The notes beneath the pieces were generated by a model. The model did not search any database, had not been told where the DNA came from, and saw only the letters and a program-made list of their open reading frames with translations. The translations under genes and the position numbers were made by a program. From Scortum barcoo (lineage: Eukaryota > Chordata > Actinopteri > Centrarchiformes > Terapontidae), in assembly GCA_023238725.1 (NCBI GenBank), contig CM041553.1, positions 12,267,492 through 12,331,491 on the forward strand: a DNA stretch of 64,000 nt, written 5' to 3'. Below are positions 24,614 to 35,130 of this stretch, one piece after another (position 1 is the first letter of the stretch; each line of letters begins with the position of its first letter).

Positions 24614-27600
24614 AAACAGCAGGCAGCACATCCAGAAGGCAGAGCATAAATAGAGCAATGATCGCATGAAGACAAGAAGAAAGTTGAAGCCAAAGGGCAC
24701 CAGAACCATTTTAGTGTTTTGATTGTTGGCATACATTTCGGACAACTGCCAAAATAAGTGTGAGCGGTTGTGTCTCTAAGTGCAGGCAAAATGGCTGCGA
24801 TTATTTAAGGAATATCAGCGGCACGTGGAGGGGGAAGGGAAGAGAAAGGCAAGAAGAGGACAGGAGACAGCCACAGACAAAAAGGCTTTTAAGGTGAGAA
24901 TAGCAGCAAAAAGACAGAGCGCCAACTAAAGCCTCTGAGCTCAATAGCTGGTCTCGCTCATGCCTCTGTCTGAACCATGCAAAAAATAGGTCAACAACAA
25001 TGGGCTATGCAATACCGTCTTCACTGTGTGACTTGCTGTATACCCGGTAAACCAAATACATTCAGTTCTCTGGGTGCGCATTTTTTTGTGTGTCTTAAAA
25101 AAATACTCAACTGCCGATATGCTAATGAAAAGTGTTATCGGTTGCTGCAGTAGTTTCTCCTGTCCATACTGGCTCTGGAGATATCCTTTTTTAAAGCAAT
25201 TTTTAATGTAAGTGATTGTGGAGACACACACTCGCACAGTCCTCTGTTTAACTGAAGCTTATATGAGTAAAGCTGGTATGTCATACTGTAGCCTGTGAGG
25301 ACCCTTCAAACACTAATGACTTTTTCAGAGCACATATGAGTATTATTTTAAGATGGACTTCTGAGCCTTTCCTTTGAAGTGGTCATGGGTGCTGATATTT
25401 TAACATCCATCAGGACGTGGGCTCTGATCACACGATCTCGACGTAGAGGCGTAAACTTCCGCTTTGCCCCGCGTTGTGGCACAGATCTGATGTCTGAAAC
25501 GTACCTCTGAAGGGAAAATAAAATGAGCCTCCGTGTGGGTTCTCTCTTCTTAGACAGCCATGCGAGAATCGGGTCTTTGACTTTAAAGAGTTGAAAATCA
25601 GGTCTTTTGTATCTGTGTAAATCCTGCCCTAGTTAAACTACTCTCTTCAGCGTATATATGGATCAGAGGTTATCTCATGATGCCAAGGCTCTTTGGGGAA
25701 CCGGGGAGGCAAAGCTGTCTGTGATTCCAGACAAAATAGCAGTCAGCCTCCATGACTAACAAGTCCCACTTTAAAAATGCTCGCTGCTCTGCCGCTAACC
25801 CCTCAAGAGAAAATTCTTGGAGGATTTAGTAAAAGTAGTGTAGTCCAAAGATTTATGTGACATTGACTGTCTAACACTCCAGTGCTTATTTAGCAGCTGA
25901 ATCCATATTTCCAAATGTCCCCATCATGTAAATATTTTTGGGTGAATGCATTTTATTTTACAAAAATATATAGGGCGCCAATAATTAGCAAGCAGTTACA
26001 AATCATTTCCAGCATGCAAGGAATGCATTTAAAGCGATGACAGTAATGACATAAAACAGTAGGACGGAGATGGACTCACGGGAGCCTCTGCAATTTAATT
26101 ATCATTGTTCACTTCATAATCTAAGGCCCCACCCTGCACAAGTAACCTTTAAACTTTTAACTTCTGTGCCGGAGCTTGAAAAACGGGACCTTAACAACAT
26201 AACAAATGAATGAATTATTCATAAATATTGCTTTCTCTTCAAAGCCAGGCAGGCCCTGTTTGCCTGAATGCATGGCCCAGTGTGAAATCTGACAGCACTT
26301 CCTAGAATGGCAAGTAGCCCCAGTCACGCAAAGTTCTGAGCGAAACCTCTTAATATTGATGGAGACGTGAGAAATGAGTTTCACATCAACAGCGAGGAAG
26401 AATGGCCACTTAAAAGGACATTTGCTGGAGTGATCTGATTGACCCGAAGGGATCAAGACGGCGTTGAATAATCTGTTAAGTATAGAGCGTGGCGGTTTGG
26501 CAAGCTCCCAGGGTGACTGTACTCCAAGACAGAGCCAATGTGTCTCATCCCTGAGTCGTGATCCACGGGCTTCAAGGACAGACGGTGGGAGGTGGCTCTT
26601 CGGGAGTAAAACACGAGAACGTAATGGCGGTGAATAATCATCATGATCATGGCTCTTATCTAATGGGATGCATCAAACCTGATTACAGCTATCTGATCGC
26701 TCCAAAAAGTAGAGCAGCGATACTATCATTGCAGTTAGATGGGTCATTCGTCTTCATTCGCCAAACTTGTCATCAGCAGAGTGATCACATTACGTTTTGA
26801 GCTGGAGCCGGATCCCATGAATTAGCATACTGACTGCACTCATAACAAGACAAACTGTAATTTTGCGTAAGAATACATGTTGAAATTAAGGCTTCCCAAT
26901 TGCGATCATCAACTTCATCCGCTCATAATGTTCATAACGTGACGATCACTGTGATCAACGGGATTAGGGCGAAAAAGCGGCGGCTCGTCCATGACTGTTC
27001 CTGGATGTAGCATTTCTCCAGCAAACTTAAACTGTATTTACATCAGAGTCCCGGGCATCCAAGCAGCTGGCACAATCTGCTTCACCACGTTACCTCGCTT
27101 ACCTCTCTGCCTCTCCCTGGATACTGTGATATATTATGAAATAATTCAATATTACCCCCCCATCTGTTCCAGGCATATTGCGGAATTAATCAGAATAGCT
27201 CAATCATTGTCAGATGCCCACGGAGCAGTGAGACACTAACTGATGTCAAAGCAATCCCACACAGTCGTCGTGATCAAGGGATTATTTGTCCCGAATGTGA
27301 CACCATGATCCACAGACATTCGCTGGATACCTGCACGGATTATGCACTCACTAGACTACCATCTGGCCAGTGAGCCCAGTAGGTGGAAGCTGAAAGAAAA
27401 TCTGAATGAGTGCCTTGTGTTATTATGGTGAAGAAAACCGAAGAGGCCCAGTGACAGATTTGAAAAGATAAAGGGGTTACGCAGAGGACATGATGAAAAA
27501 TTGGCTGATTTTACAGTTTACCACAACGTTTTCTAATCTACTTTCTCTATTCTTCTTCCTGAAATCAAATGATTAATCATCTTTGTGTTTGTTTGTGTGT

Positions 27601-27621
27601 GTGTGTGCGCAAAAGGGACCA

Positions 27622-27645
27622 GGGGACGGGTGGGGGGTGGGTGGG
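27622..27645 (+). repeat. G-quadruplex-type G runs
   Basis: Five runs of three to six Gs are separated by one- to two-base gaps within 24 bases, after a (GT)n stretch. This matches the usual G4 pattern with very short loops, on the template strand of mgat5b intron 1. Confidence 0.7.
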
Positions 27646-29175
27646 TAAAGGTAGCAATGCTTGCAAGCAACACAGACACTGATGGAAAGAGAAAGGAGGA
27701 GGAGAAGGTGGAGAAAAAATAATCATTCAGCTCATGAGGGTGTGCAGAAGCGGGCCCGGTGCTGTCCTGTGGCAATCGTTTCTTCTCTTATCATTTAGCC
27801 CGTTTTCCAAAGTGGCATTAGGTGGGTGATACAAGAGGATTAGGCCCCGGTCCTGCCTGACGAGTCTTTAATTACCATGCTTAAAGTAAGTGCTCTGCTC
27901 CCTATAATTGGATCAGAAGGAGAGATCTGCTATCAGCTAATTGGCTTCCTCGCACATATAGACTTATCTGATTTTGCCTCGAGGTAGATGATTCTGAAGC
28001 GAGAGGAGTTCTGCCAGGCGTGGAGGAGCCGTGGCGTCAACGTTAGCTGCGGTGCCTTCCAAGAAACTTTTCCTGGCGTCTTAACTAGCCAGAATTCTAA
28101 AAAAAATATTTGGATCTCTGGCATTCATTTAGAGACTATGCTGTTTTATTTTGTTTTTATTTTGTATGAACTACAGTAGGACCAGCAGCATGTGCAAGGA
28201 CCACGAGGACATAGCACTATCCATATTTGCTGGAAATCTGTCTACAGATGCTCCAGTGATCAAAGATGCTGTGTGACCAAGCAACTTTTATCTCTCCACA
28301 TACTTTTGCTTCTTTTTCTTGCCAAAATATCATCATATTTAGGAATCTGTCTCTCTTACTATTCACAATAACAACACTCAAAACCCAAGATCCAGGCTCC
28401 AGACCTGTTTTCATTTAATGTGACACACAAACACGCAGATCACCTGTGACGAGCTCTCCCTGTCTGCGCCATCATCAAGGCCGGCATGCAGCTCTGTCAC
28501 AGAGCCGAGTGCGTCTGAACAAATGCCTGATCTTCAGTTTCACAGAAGGTCTGCCGCACAGCTGCTGCACCAAAGCAGAGTGTTTGGAACATCCAGCAGA
28601 GTTGAGCAGGTGGGAAGTGAGCAAAGCGGGGTGAGCGGTGGTATCTACCCCCCACCAACCCCCTGCCAGTATTATGAGGGTCTCATTTAAGATTTAAAGC
28701 AGTGACTCTACACCCATCGTGGCTAATGAAATGAAGCACGCTGTGGCTCAGAGGACTGTAAAGCATCAACTCTTTAAGCTGTTAACATGTTTACCCCTGT
28801 CCCTCTTTTAAATAAACACACAAACAAAGCCCAGCCACACAGTGATAATGGAGCTACCCATGCAGCAAGAAACTAAGTTAGAGCTCAGCTGACTGGTAGC
28901 ACATCATCCATGTGGCTCTTTTTCATCATTTCTCTCTGCACGTTGTCCCCCGTTTTTCCCCCACGTGGACTCTAAATTCATCCATCAGACAAACATCTGG
29001 TGAGTGAGTGTGTGAGACAAGTGCCACAGTGCCACGGTATTTTTGTTCTCAGTTCTCTCCATTCGTCGCAGTGCTCAAGTTTTCTGATGTGTGAATGATA
29101 ACAAAGTGATACGTAGGATCAGTGTTGGGGGTATAAATAAGAAAGTGTGCACAGAATGAGCTCTTTGTCTCTTAC

Positions 29176-29213
29176 CTGAACGGCTTGAACGTCACTAGAC
29201 ATCTTCTGACCAT
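29176..29213 (-). CDS. mgat5b: mgat5b coding exon 1 (cytosolic tail), partial gene
   Basis: This is the first coding exon of alpha-1,6-mannosylglycoprotein 6-beta-N-acetylglucosaminyltransferase B, a type II Golgi enzyme. The family adds beta-1,6-GlcNAc to mannose of N-glycans and, in brain, O-mannosyl glycans. Seen: ATG at 29213 on the minus strand, reading MVRRCLVTFKPF plus two bases, then a strong donor (CAG|GTAAG) at 29176/29175. Human MGAT5B, as I recall it, reads MVRRCLVTLRPFR here, nearly identical. The ATG has A at -3 and G at +4, a good context. The human protein begins ten codons earlier, but that codon here is GTG (29241-29243), and the frame has a TGA at 29313-29315 with no ATG between, so 29213 is the only ATG start in this exon. 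Phase 2 at the donor matches exon 2. An unseen upstream exon with another start remains possible. Confidence 0.85.
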
Positions 29214-29239
29214 TATTTTACCGTCGGTGCTGCCAGCGA

Positions 29240-29311
29240 TCACTTCCCAAAACGAGCGACCCCTGACATCGCCGCTAACCTCCCGACCTGGAGCTGGAGG
29301 GGGGCGCACAT
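29240..29311 (-). promoter_or_regulatory. Upstream ORF 2 in mgat5b leader, 23 codons
   Basis: An ATG (29311) opens a 23-residue frame ending at TGA 29240-29242, only 26 bases before the main ATG and in a different frame. The short gap makes reinitiation at the main start inefficient in principle. Whether the leader includes it depends on the unmapped transcription start. Confidence 0.5.
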
Positions 29312-29312
29312 C

Positions 29313-29378
29313 TCAGCCGCGTCCCGGCGGGCGCTGCGCGGTCGACTCGGTCGTCTGAGAAGGGAGCGCGGCGCCCAT
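29313..29378 (-). promoter_or_regulatory. Upstream ORF 1 in mgat5b leader, 21 codons, in frame
   Basis: An ATG (29378) with G at +4 opens a 21-residue frame ending at TGA 29313-29315. It is in the same frame as the main ORF, and a single TGA separates it from the continuous open frame leading into the mgat5b start. If transcribed, it should reduce or tune translation of the main ORF. Expression is inferred. Confidence 0.5.
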
Positions 29379-29381
29379 GGG

Positions 29382-29402
29382 TGCTGCTGCTGCTGCTGCT
29401 GC
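29382..29402 (-). repeat. (CAG)7 trinucleotide tract in mgat5b leader
   Basis: Seven TGC units on the plus strand, read as CAG/GCA on the sense strand, lie just upstream of uORF 1. This is a length-variable motif in a probable 5' UTR or promoter. Confidence 0.9.
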
Positions 29403-29561
29403 TTCGTCCCTCCGCTAGTTTCATTCAGCAGAGTATTCCCCCTCCCCCCCTACTCCCTCCTGTTTGTGGAAACGTCCTTTAAAGCCTTACTCCAGGTGGA
29501 CACTCAGAGAGGTGGCAGCAGGTTGGGTCGACCGCTGGAGTCATATCCGAAGTCTTTATCA

Positions 29562-29591
29562 AAAATAATAATAATGATAATAATAATAAAA
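29562..29591. repeat. (ATA)n simple repeat
   Basis: An imperfect ATA/ATG trinucleotide array upstream of the mgat5b promoter. Confidence 0.9.
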
Positions 29592-31308
29592 ATGGTTTTA
29601 TTTTTTTGGTTAAACATGCGGGTAAAAGTGTTTTTTCCTAATTTATCATTTCCCCGAGAGCAGGGCCGGTTTAGCGCGGACTGTTCAACTTCACAGCGGA
29701 GCCAGCTCGACTGTGGCGGCGAGCCGCGTCAGCTCCTACTCACAGAGTCCTCCAGAGACAAGCAGGCTGCTGTGAGCACGCACACCTCCGGAACACCTTT
29801 TCAGAGTAAGAGCCTCTGCGACGAGCGACCGTTTGTAAGAAAGGCGAGAGGCGACGTAAAAACAAAAACAAAAAACAAAACAAACAAAAAAAAAAAAGAA
29901 TTAGTATTTTTTATTTATGAAACGCCTAATTACAAATATTGCATCAGAGAACTTGGCAGACAATTAGATACATCCTGCCAGGGTATCGGATAAAGAAAGA
30001 GTACAAAGAATACAAGACAAGACAGAAAAGAAAAGAAATGTAACTTAAATTGGGGAATATATAGAAATAGAAAAAAATGTGTTATTTTTATTGTCTTGAG
30101 TTTTTATAATAAAACAAATATTTTAAACTTATAGTCAATCATAATGTGGGGATCAGTGTTCACAGATGGGGAAAAATAAGTTTAAAATCTGACTGTTTGA
30201 CATTAAAATCTGGCGTACATAGGTTAGGCTGTTTCTGAGGCCTGGTGATCCTGTGGGTGTTGATATTTTTTGTTGACTCTTAACTCTGATCTGTTTTGCT
30301 GGGCGATAATGTGCTGAAAGATAGATAGAAAAAAACAGATTATTCAACAAAGCAGTTCTAAAGAGGCCCATGGATTATATAAATACAAATATTTTTTTAC
30401 ATTTCAATGGCACATTTACCCCAGATGCTGTAGGGGAAATCATTTCAGCGATCACGTAGCACACATTTTATTCTTTTATTTTGCAGGCAGATTCCCGGTG
30501 CTTCCTGTGTGGCTGCTGCTCCCTCTGGCTGATGGACGGATCCGGACGGTCTGAACAGCCGCTCTCCACCTCTGCATGGCGCCATCAGCGGCTTTTAAGT
30601 TGTGACATGAAAAGCACTCAAGTAGCACTCAAACCCCCGAGTTTCTTTGTGCCTGCCTCACTGTTTTTCTTATACGCAGCCAATCAAAGGACAACTTCAG
30701 TGTTTTTTTTTTTCTTCTTCTTTATGGGGCTGTACTGGAGCCAAGTTGGAGTAGGTCCTTTAATGACCCGGGGGGTGTTTGGATTAGTTCCAGCAGGTTT
30801 CTGGAGATGAGTGATTCGTTTTTCTTTAGGCATTTGTTTTAGCACATTGGGATTTATTGGTGAAGACGTGTCTATATGGTGGTGACTGACAGGAGAAAAG
30901 TATGAGAGGATCTGTGTTGAGGCTTGGCAGTTGATCATTTCAGGACCACGGACAGCGAATATGATCAGGACACAACAGCGGCACCCAGCGGCAGGCGGCG
31001 TTACAGCAGCAGCAGTGTGGGAATAATAGTGGTAGTAATACTGTCTGGTATAAAACTTTAAAAAAAAAAAACATTTACAGGAAAGGGTGCAGTACTCATA
31101 CATACAGTATAATATTGACGCCATATTTTTTTCCAGTGGACACTTAATAAAATTACTCCCACACAACTTGCAGCACTACACTGATTAAGTTCACAGAAAA
31201 GGGACCTGAGCCACAAGTTCAGTTAAGTTATTTGCAGTCAGGTTTAGTCATGGCACAGATTACACAGTCTTTGTGGTCAGCAGAGCATTGGTGCAGAAAT
31301 GGAGGCAA

Positions 31309-31336
31309 GGGGGGGTTGGGGGGGATCTGCAGGGGG
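31309..31336 (+). repeat. Long G runs, possible G-quadruplex
   Basis: Two runs of seven Gs and one of five lie within 28 bases. Confidence 0.6.
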
Positions 31337-31516
31337 ACCAGACTGAAGATGACAGTCAAATCTCAAACTCCCTTCATGCATCACTTGCCCTGGTACATGT
31401 GGATCTGACTGGCAGCCCACCGCCCACAAAGGCTGTCCCTCTCTGCGGGTTGTGGAAATAGTTCTGCTCCATCATCAGGAATCCACTGGGCAAACATAGG
31501 ATTTTACACCTTTTGT

Positions 31517-31541
31517 TTGTGTGTGTGTGTGTGTGTGTGTG
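31517..31541. repeat. (GT)n microsatellite
   Basis: A GT array of about 12 units, followed within 60 bp by scattered CACAC motifs. Confidence 0.93.
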
Positions 31542-32337
31542 ATCTAGTCCACACAAATGCATGCCCACACACTCAAACACACACATGCACATAAACACAT
31601 TCATGCAGGTATGCTCGTGCACATGCAGACACAGGAGTAGAAATCACTGAAGTTTAAAAAGCACTCTATCAGACACTGGCTACCTTGCATCAGAAATGAA
31701 TATAGACATTATCCCTGACTCACTTTTAATGAATCATTAAAAAAAATCTTCCACAATCTGTGGGAAATGTTCCCTTTCAAAAACAGTAAAAGCCACCCAC
31801 TTGAGCAGTATTGGTTAGTATGGTATTATTTCAGTGGAGGAACCAGAGATGTATTAAGTCCAATCCTAGAGTGGAGAAAGTGTCACAGGCCCTGTCACAG
31901 CTATAATATGCGGCTCTTTTCCTTTGCTAGTCCAGTCCTCCTTTCCCCTCAGCTGGTTAAGTTCCCTCCGCAGCACTTGTCACTATTCTTAATGAGCTGT
32001 CTACCTTGAAACAGCATCTAGCCCGGGGCTGAGCTAACCAGCGTCTGCAAAACAACCACAGGCACCGAAGAAGCAGGCAGCAATCTGTAATAAAAACAAA
32101 AGGCACACATCACATCACTCATTCTGTGCATTTGGTGTTGTTGTCGTCCATGTTTATGCACAACTTTCCCTCCCAACTCATTGGTGGCCTTGGCAAATGA
32201 TGAATAGCCTAAAATTTACAGACAATTAGGAAGCCACTTTTAGGCTAGGGGATTAATCCATAACCACAATACACAATTTATCCCATTTATATTGTTATGT
32301 TTGCTCACACACTTTACATATTGTAGCTTTACCATAT

Positions 32338-32405
32338 AAAATAGGCGTGGGTACAATGCCAGTTTCAATTTTAGCCTAAAACACTGGCATTGTACCCATT
32401 GTTTT
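32338..32405 (+). other. Hairpin with 16-bp perfect stem
   Basis: The arms 32348-32363 and 32383-32398 are exact reverse complements with a 19-base loop. Outside them, after a small internal loop, 32338-32342 can pair with 32401-32405. The resulting 68-nt foldback has the size of a small-RNA precursor. No known microRNA was recognised, and it could equally be a small inverted duplication. Confidence 0.6.
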
Positions 32406-34741
32406 CTGCAGGCCTGTGCACCCTGCCAAATGATTGTAACTACACTAATCAATTGTTTATGGATGCTTTGTGATCCGTCAGCTAATCAATGTGGCATTTT
32501 GGCAAATGTGGTCAAAATATGCTGCAGGCAGCCAGACACCCATTAATATGCTTTTTTTCTGTCTTTGCATTCAGGAAAGTAAAAAAAATTCAACCATTCA
32601 AAAATATTGTTTTAATTAAATAAAAAAGAAAAAAAACATGATAATAAAACATAAATAGATCCAGCACATTTCAAATGCTGCACAGTGCCCAGCAGCATAA
32701 GCAGACAACAAATACAGCAACAATGCAGAACACACAGCGAACTGTATAGACCCATGCACACTAAGACAATCACCAGGAGACACAGAGCAACAGAAGTAAA
32801 GATCAAGAGACAGCATGTCTTACACATAGTATGATACATTTTCTAGGATGCCTTAACTAGAAGGGGAGCACCATCCATCTACCGACAGACAGGGACGAAG
32901 GGAGGAGAGCACACAGGGACATTTGTTTCAGCTGTTTCACAAGAACTTCTTTTATCTGCCACAAAGTTGTTATCTGATTCCTGCTGCAATGAACCCCCCC
33001 CCCACCCCCCCACCCCCTCGCTCTCTAACCGAGGGGGAATAATGACTTTGAAAATAACAGTGAAAAACACTATACCATGCCTTGCGAGTTAGTTATTGAC
33101 CATGGGTGCAGTTAACTGTAGGCAAGCTGAAAATGAGACAGGCGGAGGCAAAAAGCACTAGAAAATGCATAAAAATTGATTGCGATACATTATTTTCAAA
33201 AACTATCAGCCCGTTTGCTTTTTGCTTGTTTATTTATGCACACATGTGCTGCTTAATGCTGCAGACTGACTACACAGCTGGCCTGACTCTCCTAGACTGG
33301 TTTCTAAGTCCGAGCACGGTCTGGGCTGACATGTGCTGGATGATTGGCGTTGATAATCTCATGTTATGTGAGGGTTAAGGAATCCCCTTTGCTTGCAAAT
33401 GTCAGCGTGCAGCCCATAGGATTATCTCAAGCATGTTTGACTTTCACATGTTTAATTATCCAAACAAATATGGATAGAGGGACCAACACAAATCTGAGAA
33501 TTTGATGATGATAGAATGACGTGTGCAGAGAAGAAAATGACAACAATTTGATGAGTGATTATAAAACTAATCAGCAGTATGTAGGATGAAGCTGCACTGC
33601 TCAATTAATCTCAATTAGTCTACCATCCTCATTTGCAAAAATATGCCTCTAGTTTGAAAAGAAATTGATTAAGTTAAATGCTTCTTGAAGAAAAATCACA
33701 AGATTATCTTCATATTTCAAGGCTCTATGTTAAACAAGGCAAATTATTATTATTATTGCTTGACTGCCAATGTGCTTTTTTTTTTGCTATTCTTATTTAT
33801 ACAAAATCCCCAGCGCTATAATATGATAAATTACACTGTCAAATATGAATTACAAAATGGTCCCACTAATTGAGTATGTATCTAAAAAGCTACTTTTGCG
33901 TAATGCTGGCTACCTCTAAATGGCGGTGTAACAGACATTATGTGTCTGGATAGGGCTGATGATCCTGTTTTGTGAGCCGATGGAGAAGCTGTTTATCGGG
34001 ACAGCAGCATAAATTGATTTTCTGTTTCTGGGGCCAGCAAATGTCAAAGCCACTTCCCCCTTTTCCAAACGCATCTCATCAGAAACAAAGTGTAAGACGA
34101 GTCAGCTAAACAAAATGCGATTCTAATCGAGTGATTTATGCAGGTCATTATAAAGGTAAGCCGATGTCACAAGAGGAGCTGAGATGAGGAAAACAGGCCG
34201 AGATCAAAACTCCAAACTCCGATCACGTAGGCAAATCGCATATCAGTGTCACGCACCCGTGGCAGCCAATCTAATTTAATTTTCTCCAGCAGTGAGGAGA
34301 AGCTGCAGAAAAAATGGAAAACAACGTTACTCTCGCAGTTCTTACAACACTCAGACGGAGAGATGTATCAAGAGAAGGCATGGATAGACTTTCACAAACA
34401 ATTTATGCCAATATATGGGCCTGTCACCATGTCCGAACAGTTTAAGGAGTAAAGCTGCTGAATCACACAGATGAAAAACATGGGTTCACATTTCTCAGCC
34501 TAATTGTAATTTGGGCAACAGTAAATGATGTTATAACACGTATTTTTATCGACAGTCAGTGGTAGATTCAGGCAGTGACAACTGTGAGCCCAAAGTAGCA
34601 ACTTGCCTTTAAGAATCAGCCCATACAGGGCAGTGCAGTGGAAAGTTTCTACCCTCACCTTATATTTCTGGCATAGTTACATTTAGTCATATTTATCCCT
34701 CAGTTGTAGGATAGAATCTGATTTTGCAATACAAGGCTCAC
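32406..34741. other. Intergenic: no gene seen
   Basis: No coding region or RNA gene was recognised. A C-rich run is listed separately. The sequence around 33.4-34.4 kb is repeat-poor. Confidence 0.55.
32994..33018 (-). repeat. C-run / G-quadruplex motif on minus strand
   Basis: Runs of about ten, seven and five Cs are separated by single As, so the minus strand has three long G runs with one-base loops that can be partitioned into a four-tract G4. Confidence 0.75.
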
Positions 34742-35130
34742 ATTTTCTTTTATTTAATCCTTTATTAAACAGGCCGTCTCACTGAGATCAGGATCTCCTT
34801 GTCAAGAGCAATTACAACTGCAAATACATAGGCAGAAGCTTTTAAAATTTTTGGAGCTTATTTGATTTGTATGCAGCATGGTATATGAACTCATTTTTTC
34901 CAAGTTCAGTGTGAACGAGAGGCAAAGCTAATATTAAAATGTTCTGTGACCTTAAATTGTAAATACTGTCTTTAAATTCAAGTTTTTTTCTGTAGAGGCA
35001 ATACACAACATACAAAGCATACGGGGTGGGAAAGGTGGGAATGCACACAATCCCACCTTTACCAATAAGATGCAGTAGTGAGTGAGAGATGCTGTGGTGA
35101 AGCACAGTGCAGAGTCAAGAGGTTTAAGGT
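34742..35130 (-). mobile_element. 3' end of a non-LTR (LINE) retrotransposon, decayed
   Basis: On the minus strand the frame at 34842-35105 ends with a stretch (LRSQNILILALPLVHTELGK, then AAYKSNKLQKF) resembling the C-terminus of LINE polyproteins common in fish. There the usual pattern is a basic stretch, an LPxVxTxxGK block and WN.LQ. The sequence continues through a block matching the common fish LINE tail (GATCTCAGTGAGAC, then TTTAATAAAGGATTAAATAA), ending near 34742. Only the last few hundred bases are present, as expected for 5'-truncated copies. The clade is not resolved; it is not part of the Rex3 copy. Confidence 0.6.

Larger units (their letters stand above)
24212..29175 (-). other. 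mgat5b intron 1
   Basis: This 4964-bp intron lies between the two coding exons, with GT (29175-29174) and AG (24213-24212) borders on the minus strand. No further exon was recognised. Its 3' end, next to the acceptor, is strongly pyrimidine-rich on the sense strand for about 390 bp. It contains a G-quadruplex-type run at 27622-27645. The middle (about 25.9-27.3 kb) is repeat-poor. Confidence 0.8.
29214..29480 (-). promoter_or_regulatory. mgat5b leader and probable promoter, CpG-rich
   Basis: The DNA just upstream of the mgat5b ATG is GC- and CpG-rich (GCGCGG, GGCGCC, CCGCGTCC), unlike the AT-rich surroundings, as expected for a CpG-island promoter and 5' untranslated region. On the sense strand it contains a (CAG)n tract and two upstream ORFs. 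I see no convincing TATA box, and the transcription start cannot be placed from sequence alone. Confidence 0.6.
29481..32337. other. Upstream flank of mgat5b: no gene seen
   Basis: No exon was recognised. A 175-codon open frame on the plus strand at 29466-29993 is low-complexity (Ile and Lys runs encoded by simple repeats) and not believed. A (GT)n array (31517-31541) and long G runs (31309-31336) are present. Confidence 0.55.

Noticed and set aside
24274..24789. 171-codon Ser/Leu/Pro-rich minus-strand ORF
   Set aside because: It is explained by the pyrimidine-rich tract in intron 1, and overlapping frames look similar.
29466..29993. 175-codon plus-strand ORF overlapping the mgat5b promoter
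   Set aside because: Its length comes from ATA and A-rich simple repeats (Ile and Lys/Thr/Asn runs). There is no domain, and it is antisense to a CpG-rich leader.
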